Part shown: one piece after another, positions 36,054 to 46,767 of the stretch
How the letters are laid out: the number at the start of each line of letters is the position of its first letter
Numbering within the stretch: position 1 is the first letter of the stretch
Origin: Tigriopus japonicus
Lineage: Eukaryota; Arthropoda; Copepoda; Harpacticoida; Harpacticidae
DNA length: 64,000 nucleotides
Direction of reading: 5' to 3'
Assembly (NCBI GenBank): GCA_010645155.1
Contig: CM021312.1
Coordinates: 8,423,739 to 8,487,738, forward strand
Position numbers and translations under genes: made by a program
Notes under the pieces: generated by a model
Seen by the model: only the letters and a program-made list of their open reading frames with translations
Told to the model about the DNA's origin: nothing
Database searches by the model: none

Positions 36054-36328
36054 TTAGCTGAGTTTATATACCCTGTGACAACTTGAGTTGTGACAGAATT
36101 TTTCGCTACCACACGCCATTGACTTCAATTGCAAACTCGAAAGTACATAAGTTAGGACAAGAAATCCTGTGGCAAAAGTTATGAAAGAGTTTTGCCACGG
36201 GGTTTACAAGGTTAGCTTTCTTTGAACGATTTCTTGTGGCAACTTACGTACTTTCGTGTTTGCAAATGAAACCAACGGCGTGTGGTAACGTAAAATTTCT
36301 GTAACAACTCAAGTTCTCACAGGGTATA
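36054..36328. mobile_element. palindromic MITE disrupted by Tc1
   Basis: The left terminus AGCTGAGTTTATATACCCTG has its reverse complement split at the right: CAGGGTATA just before Tc1 and TATAAACTCAGCT just after it (37974-37988). The inner arms include CTACCACACGCC and GGCGTGTGGTAACG. Tc1 therefore inserted at a TA in the right TIR of this MITE. Confidence 0.8.
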
Positions 36329-37973
36329 CAGTCAGGTGCAAAAGTATTCGTAACCTCGAAAATTTTATTAATTTTTAAATGATACTCGATTTTTGAAAAA
36401 TACATTTAAGAACCATTTTGCTCCTTAGTTATTCTTTTATCATTTAAAAGCTATGATACTTTTCTTTTTAAAAATTTACAAGATTTTGGTTAAAAAACTG
36501 CTCAGAACATGTTTTAGACCAAGAGCAAAAGTATTGGTAACATTTTGTCAATAGTTTATTGAATGCCCTTTTTGCTGAATTAAACTTAGAAGACGTTTTT
36601 TATAATCATTTACAAGATTTTTACATACATCTGAAGGAATGTTAGCCCATTCTTCATAACAGATTTGCTCCAGTTCGTCAATTGTCTTTGGACGTCTTGC
36701 ACGGATACGGACTTTTAATTCTCTCCAAAGGTTTTCAATTGGATTAAGGTCCGGATTCATGGAGGGCCAGTCCAAGACCTTAATCCGATTGTCCTTCAAC
36801 CATTTCTTGACCAAAATGCTGTTGTGCTTCGGGTCGTTGTTGTGCTGGAAGACGAACTGTCGACCAAGCCGAAGTTTCCGCACTGAACTCTGGAGATTCT
36901 CAGCCAAGATATCCCGATAGTCTTCTTTTTTCATTGTCCCATAAATTCTCACGAGGTTACCGGTGCCTTTGGCGGAAAAGGAGCCCCATAACATGATTGA
37001 TCCTCCACCGTGCTTGACCGTAGGGATGGTGTTTTTTGGATGAAACGCTTCTCCTTTACGTCGCCAAATCCTTTGAACATCGTTGTGACCAAAAAGCTCA
37101 ACCTTTGTCTCATCTGACCAAAGAATCCTAGACCAAAAGTCACTGGTCTTGTCAAGGTACTTCTTGGCAAATTCCAAGCGAGCCTTCAAGTGTCTATCCT
37201 TGAGCAAGGGAGTCTTCCATGGGCGACAAGACTTCAATCCTGCTTTGTGAAGTGAGCGAGCAACAGTAAACCTCGAGATGGACAATCCATTTTCACTGAG
37301 ACTGTTCCGGATGTTCTTGACCGTTGTTCGAGCGAGGATTATTTGTGACCTCTCTGACAATCTTCCTCTCAAGTCTGGCTGACAGTTTCCTTGGACGACC
37401 GGATCTTGAGAGGTTCTCAACCGTTCCGTTCTTTTGTGCCTTCTTCACGACGTACTGAATCGTTGAAATCGGGATGTCCAGAAGCTTTGAAATGGCTCTG
37501 TAGCCCTTGCCTCCATGATGAAGACTTACTATCTTCAACTTCAAGTCCTTGTCGAGCTCCTTGACCTTGGTCATGATTGGCTGACTGTGAAGCAATTGTT
37601 CAATTCCGTAAAATTTATAAGATCCAAGAAAGATCTAGAAAATCTTGGAAAAAAGGAGACTAAATGACTTTTCTCCGGCTTTCCATAATATTCTACATCT
37701 TTCGATCAATTTTTTCTGATGAAAAATCTGTTTATAAACCTATTTTATTAACTTTTTTGCGCGTTACGAATACTTTTGCACTATCTAAAATTTTATTTTT
37801 AATAATTAAAAGTTAGTTTCAGACATTTTTATAAAACAATTGCGGGAAACTGGTATTATTCATAATCGGAAAAAAATATTACATTCTTACAAATTTCTTA
37901 GCAAAGTATTTCATTGGATATAAAGGATTTTTTGGTTTTCTCGTCACGTTACAAATACTTTTGGTCTTGAATG
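36329..37973 (-). mobile_element. Tc1-like transposon with IR/DR-type ends
   Basis: A 1645-bp element flanked by TA (36327-36328 and 37974-37975). The outer termini contain CAAAAGTATTCGTAAC and (right, reverse complement) CCAAAAGTATTTGTAAC. A second copy of the same word lies inside each end (about 36525-36541 and 37757-37775). This gives two direct repeats per end, the arrangement known from Sleeping Beauty-type Tc1 elements. It encodes one transposase on the minus strand. Confidence 0.9.
36548..37574 (-). pseudogene. Tc1 transposase, frameshifted and with a changed catalytic residue
   Basis: The start MTKVKELDKDLKLKIV lies at 37574. The N-terminal part carries paired-like HTH domains and a GRPRKLS hinge. 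One frameshift near 37340-37350 (after TNNPR) joins it to the frame ending at 36548. The catalytic domain shows WSDETKVELFG (first D) and NPIENLWRELK (E), but the second position reads QHNNDPKHN where active relatives have D before ND: codon AAC in place of GAC. The spacing to E is 34, so this is a DD34E enzyme with D to N. Both defects predict inactivity. Confidence 0.9.
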
Positions 37974-38561
37974 TATAAACTCAGCTATTAATGAAAGATT
38001 TCGACAAACATTTGTCAATAACCAATAAGCGATGATCCATAAAGAATGGGAGCAATCAGCTGCCTAGGCTTGCCAAAAAAATTGTCTCAGTATTCAAGGG
38101 TCAGATTTTTGAAAAATGGTGCATTTAAGAGCAATGGCATGGTTAATGTATGATCAGAAGGATTGCAAAGTAATTTAAAAACAAATGGGGAAATTTGAAG
38201 CCTTCAATTAGACAAATTATTGGTTTTTAGGTTTAGTTGCCCCAGGAACCGATCTCCTCTGGCCATCTTGTTATTCAAAGTCTGGCATTTCTGATTCAAA
38301 AGTTCGGTAGAGCCCTCTCAATTTATGTAACGAAATTTTAGATAAAAGCAACAAAACGTATTTTTTTGCAATAAAATGTCAAGGGTTGCTACTCAAACTT
38401 CAAGTTGTGCAGATAAGAAAGGAATTGTTGCAACAACCAGGCCTAACTCTTCGTTTTAGCTTCCTTGAATGCTCATCAGAAACACATGTCTTCCGAACTT
38501 TTTTTCCCGACAAAAGTGATGACATGACTAGTAATTCCTGCCATAGTTTTCTGCAAGAGTG

Positions 38562-39384
38562 TGCATAGTGATCTCACTCGTTCTAGTCACGCTCACTTTC
38601 TAGTCATTTGTATCCAAATATAAACGTGCATACCTAGTCAAATAAACAAGTCAAACTACTTCGGTCTTCTTGACCTGACATGGCGCAGTCGGTTTCGTCC
38701 AACTTGCTGCCCTTTGTCGAAAAACTTGTTTGTGAGGGTAGCTTATCGGGAACCACACTCCCGCTTAATCGAGGTCACACTCTTGCCTAATTGAGGCCAC
38801 ACTCCCGCCCAATCAAGGCTACACTTTTGCTTGGTTTAAGGATGCACTTTTGCCTGATTTGAGGCCGCACTCTTGCCTGATTCAAGGCCGCACTCTCGCC
38901 TGAATCGAGGCCGCACTCTTGTCTGATTTAAACATGCACTCCCTCTGTGCCGAACCCCCTGATGCAACGCCAAACCCCCTGATGCAAGGCCGAACTCCCT
39001 GATGCAGGTCGTTTCCCCTACGCCAGGTCGTGTTCCCCCACGCCAGGTCGTGTTCCTCAACGCCAGGTCATGTTCCCCAATGCCAGGACGAGTCCCCTCT
39101 GATGCCAGGCCGTGTTCTCTCTGATGCCAGGCCAAACCCCTTGATGCAGGTCGTATTTGCCAATGCCAAGTCGTTTTCCCTGATGCCAGGCAGTGTCCTC
39201 CAGTGCCAGGCTGAGTCTCCTCCGATTCCAGGCCAAATCCCCTCTGATGTCTTGCCCCCCAATATGGGGAAATGTATAATGCTCTCACTCGTTCTAGTCA
39301 TTTTTATCCATTTACATAATATTATAAACGTGCATATCTAGTAAAATAAACAAGTCAAACTACTTCAGTCTTCCTGACCTGACA
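38562..39384 (+). mobile_element. TRIM-like miniature LTR retrotransposon
   Basis: An 823-bp element with direct terminal repeats at 38562-38680 and 39273-39384. They begin TGCATAGTG and TGTATAATG, end CTGACA, and are flanked by the exact 5-bp TSD GAGTG (38557-38561 and 39385-39389). Immediately after the left LTR is TGGCGCAGTCGG, the tRNA-Ser-type primer site used by Drosophila 297/17.6. A purine stretch ATGGGGAAA precedes the right LTR. The roughly 590-bp interior is made of tandem repeats with no gag or pol. It depends on an unknown autonomous partner. Confidence 0.85.
38745..39250 (+). repeat. three successive minisatellites filling the TRIM interior
   Basis: First about 24-bp units (GAGGCCGCACTCTTGCCTGA), then about 20-bp units (GATGCAAGGCCGAACCCCCT), then about 19-bp units (ACGCCAGGTCGTGTTCCCC) grading into longer ones containing GATGCCAGG. 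The open frames across it, on both strands, are repeat products. Confidence 0.85.
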
Positions 39385-39861
39385 GAGTGCAGCAGTCCAA
39401 ACCAATACACGCTCTCCAAAATGTTTTCTCATTTTTATTTGGTTTCACCAAACTATGGTCTGCTTTTTGTTCTCAAAAATAGATTCAATTTGCTTTGATT
39501 CTGCTCTGCACATTTTGGTTCAATTTTGATTTCTCATGGTTATACCAGCTGGAGGGTCTTTCCATCTCCTTGATTTTGGCATCCTCAACACTCCACGGAG
39601 TTACATGAAATGGAACGAAAGATTCAACGGTAATGTTGCCTATCAATTGGCCTTTCACTTTGACAAGGAACAAAGAACAAATAAGAAGGTCTTTTGCCAA
39701 CATGACTGATTCAGTTTTTTGTTTGTATTGAAACTTTGGTTAGAAAACATCAAGACTTTATGCATTTGAGGTTTAGTGTCAGAAATGGTTTGATTGCCTT
39801 GATTGTTGGGGTAATGGACACTTTGCCCATTAGGGTTTAGGATTGAAATATACGTGATCAA

Positions 39862-40313
39862 TAGGGCTAGGGAAATTTTTTTTTTACATTAAAAATATTT
39901 TTTTTACATTTTTGGCCAATTTTACTTTAAAATAACATTTTAATTTTATTTAACATTTTTTTGGAAACTTTCAACATTTTCTTAACATTTTTTTGTACTT
40001 TTTCCCCAAAAATGTCCTCCCAAAACCGGTTCTGAGAGACCAATTAATTGAATTAATTGAATATTGAAGTAATTTTTTTGCGTTTTGTCCTACATTGTTT
40101 GCCCTATATTTCAACATTTTTTGCCCTTTTTCCCTATATTTCGACATTTTTTGCCCTTTTTCTCTATATTTCGACATTTTTTGCCCTTTTTGCCCTATAT
40201 TTCAACATTTTTTGCCCTTTTTGCCCTATATTTCAACATTTTTTTTGCCCTTTTTCGTGACATTTTAATGACAATTTTTTGGACGTTTTTCCAACATTTT
40301 TTCCCGGGCTCTA
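39862..40313. mobile_element. 452-bp hAT MITE with internal minisatellite
   Basis: The exact 8-bp TSD GTGATCAA lies at 39854-39861 and 40314-40321. The termini are TAGGGCTAGGGAAA and (right, reverse complement) TAGAGCCCGGGAAA. The interior array (about 40085-40255) has units of about 30 bp: CAACATTTTTTGCCCTTTTT plus CCCTATATTT, five copies. Confidence 0.9.
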
Positions 40314-40509
40314 GTGATCAATGAAGAATTTTGATGAAGGTTAAAAATATCGCCACTAGATGGAGCTAAAACAGGGGACAAATTCTCCTGATTTTAGATC
40401 TTTCCTCAACTTAAACTTGTTGCCAAAATTGCAGCTTCCATCTTAAAATGGATTTTTCTTCGTATTTCGGGTCTTTTAGAACTCGGCTACGATATTATTG
40501 TGTTCAAAA

Positions 40510-41995
40510 TTCAAAAAGCCACGCCGAGTAATCACAAATTAAAGCCAAAGACAAAACAGAAGCACCAGAACTGTTTCTACTTCAAGATGATGATTGTCAT
40601 TCTTCTCTTTGATTGAAACTCAACCTCGCTTCCTTAGGAAGGCTTGCTCTGATGTTGAGTTGTTCATTTTGAAAACAAGAGAGGGCACCCAGGGCCAGAG
40701 CGGATGTGTTGAGGCAAGAAGCACGGAAATCATGGAGTGGGAGGCTAGCAATGAGAATTATGATTTCCAGCAGAAACAAACCATTTGCGTTCTTCTGCAA
40801 GTGAGACCTGGCTTGCATTGAGAAGAACACGTATTTTAAATTTCAGTCCAATCGAATGCTGGAGTGAAAAGTTATGCCTTCTCAAACTTATGTACTGAAG
40901 AGAGCATAGAATGAATGAACTCGCCCTTTTGTGGTAAAACGATTACCAGAAAAGGCCTAGTTCATTCATTCTCGGTAGGATTTGCATTGAACTTTGAGTG
41001 AGCATAACTTTGGTCTCCGACGTTCGACTGAGCTGAAAATTAAAATACGTATTCTTGTCAACATATGCAAGGTCTCATTTGCAGAAGAATGTAATTGAAT
41101 TGTTCTTACTAGAAATCATTATTCTCATTGCTAGCCTCCCACTCCACGATTCCAATGCTTCTTGGTTGAGGGCATGCTAAATCATGTGAGGGCCATCAAG
41201 GTGAACCGAATTTGGTTTTCTCACAGACCAGCTCAGGACTTCTCAGTTTTAGCTAAGCAGGCACACGACGGCGACAGTTGTTTGATCCGTGACCTCTAGA
41301 TGACTCAGGCTGTATTTTCTGGATTGACTCTGAGAATCAAACTTCAAGAAAGATATTTGCCTTGCTAACAGAGTAGTGCCCTCTATGATACTCCTTATGA
41401 AACCATCCTTTTTAGGAATGTTGTTAGGTAATCCCTCGTAGAGGGCGTTTTTGGTGACGTCAGAAATGAGAGATATCTGATTTATTTATATATGGTTTTC
41501 TTTAAAATCGTCATATTTGCGACCATTAACTCAACGCTAATTTTTTCATTTCAAATATATTAAATATTCATTTTCACTTGAAATTGCTTTGTTTTCTTAG
41601 CCAAGTACCCGAAGAAGCTGAGCTCTGGCCTGCATCAACTTGCTTTTTCAAGTAATGGAAACCAGAAAAGTTGCGTGTATCTACTGAAGTGTCAGGTTAC
41701 GTAAGTGCTTCCCCAGATGGCAAAAGTTGTAGCTAGCCATGGCGTCGTAAGATGAAAAATATGATGAAGCAATTGTGTAGAGAATTTGAAAAAAACAGTG
41801 TTATTACCTAGATGGATGTAGCATTATTCAGCACGTCCTGAAAAAAATCTTGCTTGGGTGCCCTCTCTTGTTCTCGCAATGAACAACTTGCCTTCAATCA
41901 AAGAGAAAAGTGACAATCAGTGCCATCTTGAGGAAGAAATGGTTGTAGGTGCTTTGTTAAATATTTGGCCTTAATTTGTGATTACTTAGGTTGTA
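40510..41995. mobile_element. element with long inverted repeats and palindromic core
   Basis: The left arm (about 40515-40720, AGTAATCACAAATTAAAGCC onward) is the reverse complement of about 41830-41990. A second inverted pair (40728-40960 and 40960-41165) shares words such as GTGGGAGGCTAGCAATGAGA. A small hairpin bounded by GCCCTCTA and TAGAGGGC lies at about 41377-41448. No transposase is visible and the TSD is unclear. Confidence 0.65.
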
Positions 41996-42156
41996 CTTCT
42001 TAATTGCCATGTCGCACTTTCATTAGTTTTTTCTTCTAAATACAGTCTCTGTGTATTCCAGAAATAGAGCCAAAAGGTGGGCCATTGTCTAGAATTTCTA
42101 AGTTTACAAAGAAGTTGTTCAAAAGTAGTTGTCAGATTTCAAATAGATTTTCACGT

Positions 42157-42977
42157 ACAGTCGAATCTTATTTTAAGATACTTTTCTGTCAGCGGCAAAA
42201 TGTTGCTGATATCGAGATTTTTCTTATATCGAGACTCAAGAAAATTGGCTCAAGAAACGAAAAAAAATGCACGGAAACTACCACAGGAGTTTACCACTCT
42301 TATATATCTTTATAAGCTGACTTTTATTACTACAAAATGCGACAATGACTCAAAAATTTAGCTTTTAAAATATAGTTATTAAAACACACAAATTTACATT
42401 ACAAGTGCATGCATTTATATCTCTATTACAAAGCTTAAGAACTTGTTTCAATCTCAATTTGACAGAAAAAATGAAAGACGAAAGTACATTTTTGTCATCA
42501 TGATTGGTAAAGTATCTAACCCATACAGGGACAAACAACTTTTTTTTTTAATTGGAGCCTCCCAAGCTTTCATAATGACGAATTATTTTTGCTATTTTTT
42601 AGAATATCTCAACTGCAAATCTTCTATTCTCAGTTTGACTTTAAATTTCTTCAAATTTGAGAGACTTTCTTGGGTTCACATGACACTTCCTTGGATTTCT
42701 TATTTTCCACTAGGTTTTGCTTTGGCAAACACACAATTTTTTTCACTTTCAAGTATTGCAAATTTGTTGGAAAAATGACCTTATATTATCTTTTAAAATT
42801 GTCGACAAATTATTTTTTTATACTTAATGTCATTAAAATAGTTATTGTTGAGTGGCATGTTGGACAATTTTTAGCGATTTTAGGGTTCAAAATGCAATTT
42901 TTCGTTTTTTTGGCTAAAATTTGAAAAGGGCAAGTTGTTTTTTTCTTCAAAAGAGGCACAAGGCGCGAGAGCCCAAA
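42157..42977. mobile_element. Tigger/pogo-like repeat, copy A
   Basis: The left end is preceded by TA and reads CAGTCGAATCTTA, a pogo/Tigger-type terminus. The body is about 90 percent similar by eye to 46768-47566 (GTCAGCGGCAAAATGTTGCT, the GACAATGACTCAAAAATTTA region, ggcgcgagagccc end). Open frames shared with copy B are frame-shifted relative to each other, so coding is unlikely. Confidence 0.65.
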
Positions 42978-43671
42978 AAAGTGCGCAAAAAGCACTCTAA
43001 AACGCTCCTAACATCCTGTAGGGCCTATCGAGGTCGACGGTAAAACTGTCAATTAAAGTGAGGTTATGGCAAATATGTTTGGAGAACAGTTCTCAAGTGT
43101 ATTTTCAATTCTGAAAAGGGTTGGCAGAGCACGCCATTACGGTAGTAATGTTGTTAATGAGACAAGCATTGATAGTCAAGATAATCAATTGGAGGATCTG
43201 GAAGTCACAGATCAAGATGCTTTTGAGGCCATAAAGAGCTTGAAGCTCTCGAGTTCTCCTGGATCTGATGGTGTGGCATCTTAGTTTGTGCACAATTGTG
43301 ATGAAATGTTCACAGATTCTTGCCCCTGTTTTCTCGTACTTGATGCGTTGCATTTTAGATCAGGGCAAGTTTCCCTCCTCTCTAAAAGTAGCTCATGTCG
43401 TTCCAATTTTTAAGGGCGGAGATAAGTCGCTCCCTAGTAATAATAGGCCCATTTCTCTGACTTCAGTATTGCAAAAGTCTTCGAAAAGATCATGAAGTCC
43501 AAGCTTGGAGACTATTTGGAAGTCCATGGCATGATTCACCTTGGACAGCATGGGTTTCGAGCCCATTTTAGTGGTCACCCACATTGAACAGATCATTGAC
43601 AGGCTTGGAAGTCTCGAGCCAGTCGATGTAGTCTATCTTGACTTTTTCCAGGCCTCAGATAGGATATAGAT

Positions 43672-43918
43672 CAGAGGTAGGCAACCGGTGGGCCGCGGCC
43701 CACATGTGGGCCCATGGGTGATCTTTGGTGGGCCTAGGAGCTATGGGGAAGTCCAAAAAAGTGGGCCTGCTAGACATCCATAGGACTGTACTCGTGGGCC
43801 CAAAGCTCTTTGATCGTTAATTTGTGGACTGCTGAACCTACCACTTCTGTTTGGAGGGTCCTTGATAATTTGTAATCAAATTTGTGGGCCTTGACCGAAA
43901 AGTGGTTCCCGACCCTTG
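43672..43918. mobile_element. 247-bp hAT MITE inserted in the LINE
   Basis: The exact 8-bp TSD ATATAGAT lies at 43664-43671 and 43919-43926. The termini are CAGAGGTAGGCAACC and (right, reverse complement) CAAGGGTCGGGAACC, typical of Charlie-like hATs. Removing it restores LINE continuity. A second copy lies at 47605-47852 in the opposite orientation. Confidence 0.9.
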
Positions 43919-44049
43919 ATATAGATCATGGTCTTTTGCTCAATGAACTCAAAGAGTTTTTAATCCACCAGATAAGGTTCTGAATTGGATTTATAGATTC
44001 AAGAGTGAAAGGAAGGAAATGATTACGGTTGAAAGGTCATTTAGAGGCA

Positions 44050-45143
44050 CACGGCACTAAAAAAATTATATTAAGTTTCTATGGAAATTTCCAAACTCTA
44101 TGAGATGTGTTTCAGACTCAGGAAACCAAGGGAAATAACTTTCATAAACTGAGTTTCTCAATGTCAGGTCTAGATTAAAAGTTATATACCTAAAAACCTA
44201 TTAAATAAACGATTTTTTGGTATTCAAGTCAGCACACTTTTAGAGCAGATTTAGATAGCTTTGGAATCGAAATTACTTGAAAATATGTTGCTCAGCTGCT
44301 GAGTTATTTGAGTTTAATCGGTTCATCGTAGGCCCAAAAAAGCAAAACAAAAACGTTCCGAGTACATGAAAACTTAAATACCCAAGGAAATGATATATAT
44401 TTATGAAGTCATAAAAATAAAAAATCTTCATAGTTCTATGTTTTGTCGTAACATGTTAAAATAACATTTATTAATGCTTAATGCACACTAAAAATACACA
44501 TTTTTGAAAAAAAAATATGTAGATTTCAGTACATTAGGTTAGGTTTTCAAATGAAAATTGAAGAAAATGTTGAACAGATTTATCTTCGTATGGACCAAAA
44601 TTGATTTTTGAAAATCTCACAGAATTTCACAAAATTTGCATTGAGTACCTGATAATATGACCTTTCCACGATTCAAGGCAATGTTTCGGAAAATTGAATT
44701 TTTCGTGTGTTTTGGGAAATATTATAAATCATTTTGACATGCTATGACAAAACATAGAAAAATAAAGACTTTTTATTTCATGTTGCGACATCAAAATACT
44801 ATGTTGTTTGTTTATGAATTGGAGTTTTCATGTACCCAGGGGATATTTTCGCATTTTTGGGCCAAAAATGAACCGAATAAACTCTTATAACTTCGCAGCT
44901 GAGCAGCACATAATAGAGCAATTTCGATTCAAAAGCTACTTAAATCTGCTCTAAAGGGTACTGACTAGATTTCCGAAAAATTAGTTAATTTTAAAGGTTT
45001 TTGGTATTTAACTTTTAATCTAGATCTGACTTTGAGAAACTCATTATATGAAAGTTATTCCCTTTGGTTTTTTGAGTCTGAAACATATCTAATAGTGTTT
45101 GGGAATTTCCGTAGAAACTTGATATAAATTTTTAAGTACCCTG
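44050..45143. mobile_element. 1094-bp long-TIR element inserted in the LINE
   Basis: The termini are CACGGCACTAAAA and (right, reverse complement) CAGGGTACTTAAA. The TIRs extend at least 400 bp inward (to about 44462 and 44733). Flanking GGCA at 44046-44049 and 45144-45147 matches a 4-bp TSD, and removal restores the LINE reading SFRG-M-DGVKS. A 4-bp TSD suggests a Chapaev/CACTA- or Sola-like origin. No transposase. Confidence 0.8.
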
Positions 45144-45729
45144 GGCATGGATGGTGTCAAGTCGAGCGTTCCTCAAGGTTCCATTTTAGGTCCTCTCCTT
45201 TCTATCCTTTTCATTCCTCCTCTTCAGAAGTTAATACAATTGCCAGTTTTTCACCATAAGCCTAGTATAGACTTGCAGAAAGTCTACTCATGGGTTGGCA
45301 AGAGTAACATGGCATTAAACAGGATGAAATTCCGCACAATGACGTATGAGACGTCAAAATTAGATGTTCCGCTCAAAGACAATGAAGGTTGTGATATTGA
45401 GCAGGTATCGTCTGTGAAGGATTTAGGCGTTGTCATCCAAGATGATGGAAAGTTTGATGAGCATATCCAGTTGAAATTGGGGAAGGCATTTCAAACGTGT
45501 TACGATGCTAACTCTGTTCAAGTCGATTGTTCAACTGCATCTTGAATATGCCTCACCCATTTGGGCTCCAATGAGTTCGGCAGGTTTGCAAAAGGTCGAG
45601 CAGGTCCAAAGATATTTCACTAGGAACATCGCTGGAATGAGAGAGCTCTTGTTTTGGGAGAGGCTCCGGAAGTTAGGGCTCTACAGGAGTCAGAGAGGGT
45701 ATGTAAAAAAAGAGGGAAAGGGAAATTAA

Positions 45730-46767
45730 GAACTTTAAGTGACGAATTAAGTTCTTTACGTTCTGAAATTGGAACGGTGGACAAAATTGAGCACAGCACC
45801 CAGTGCATATAAATTTCCTAATAGCACCTTTTTGTAACCATTGAATCATTAGAAGCCAATCTACTTAATGTCACAAGCATTATTTGAAGTCTCCTTTAAA
45901 TGGTTTTGAATTTGGGTGACCATTAAATTGAAATCAAAGTGCTAATTTCAGACCAATTTAGAGAAATCTGCCTCCAATCATATTTCAATTTTTGCCTCAT
46001 CTTTGGTTTTTACGAAAAAAGTGAATGGACAATTTACAATGATTGTTGGATGCGTTTCAAAGTCGTAGACGATAGAAAGCAGAGTACACTTCGTGAAAAC
46101 GAAGTTAGCCGACATCAGAGAACCAATATGTCTTGTACTTTTGCTTTTAAATAATGTTTATTGCGAGAATGCACACAATCATCTCATTGGATACACAATA
46201 TTTTACAATATTTAGTTTTTGTAGTCCTCCTAAATACCCAGGATGGGCCCCATGACTTTTGTTTTTAGTTTGTTATTCTCAGCTAGCCTTTGATCTTGAT
46301 ACACGCCAAAAACGGAGAAAAGGTTTTGGCAAAACTTGTTCTTTGGTGCATATCCAAAAAGGAATGTAACATCGAAGTTTTACAACTCGTCATCCTATAA
46401 TGAAATGTAACACTTTCCTACTGAACGTGGTTAGGAGCTACCAATTATATTAGACGTCATTATCCAGGGATGGATTGGGATGGGGATTAATTGTAATTGC
46501 AATTACAACTACATGAAATTGATATCGTAATCAATCAAATTTTTTGGCCAAGTAATTGTAGAAGTAATCAATTATATTTTTGGCCATGTAATTGACGAAT
46601 TTTCAATTGCAAATTACTCAATTACAAAAATGCAGTGCAAAATCACATAAATGTTAGATTTGATGAAATGTGATGTAAGAATACTTGATATAAGTATTTT
46701 TGTAAAAAAGTATAGTACAAGTATAACATAATATATATAAGTATAACAAGTATATCGATATAAGAAA
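45730..46767. other. intergenic stretch with a degenerate AATTACAATTAC repeat
   Basis: No gene. At about 46485-46640 there are recurring TAATTGTAATTGCAATTAC words, probably a MITE remnant, followed by TATA-rich simple sequence (46700-46760). Confidence 0.5.

Larger units (their letters stand above)
33760..38441. mobile_element. large inverted-repeat element broken by nested insertions
   Basis: The left arm pieces 33760-33815 and about 35759-36055 are together the reverse complement of the right arm, about 38030-38441. Shared words include gttgttgcaacaa, ACTTGAAGTTTGAGTAGCAA, tctaccgaacttttgaatca and AATGGGGAAATTTGAAG. The left arm was split by an insertion of about 1.9 kb carrying the hAT element. 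The centre holds a palindromic MITE that itself carries Tc1. No transposase belongs clearly to the outer element. Confidence 0.75.
43030..45730 (+). pseudogene. CR1/Jockey-like LINE relic interrupted by two DNA transposons
   Basis: Same family as 15470-17460. Recognisable parts in order: QDAFEAIKSLKLSSSPGSDG (43200s), VAHVVPIFKGGDKSLPSN (43390s), HHGFR-type block (43540s), then the hAT MITE. HGLLLNELKEF and FRGT follow (43930-44049), then the long-TIR element, then SSVPQGSILGPLL (45160s), the CDIEQVSS block, and WAPMSSAGLQKVEQVQ (to 45729). The YGDD region is deleted and frames are broken repeatedly. Confidence 0.85.

Noticed and set aside
38836..39288. 150-codon minus-strand frame as a repetitive protein gene
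   Set aside because: It is a translation of the minisatellites inside the TRIM; other frames there are equally open.
34003..40255. Regularly repeated units resembling CRISPR arrays
   Set aside because: Units are contiguous and degenerate with no unique spacers, lie within eukaryotic TEs, and have no cas genes nearby.
40057..40324. Overlapping frames encoding Phe/Leu-rich repeats
   Set aside because: They are by-products of the T-rich minisatellite within the hAT MITE.
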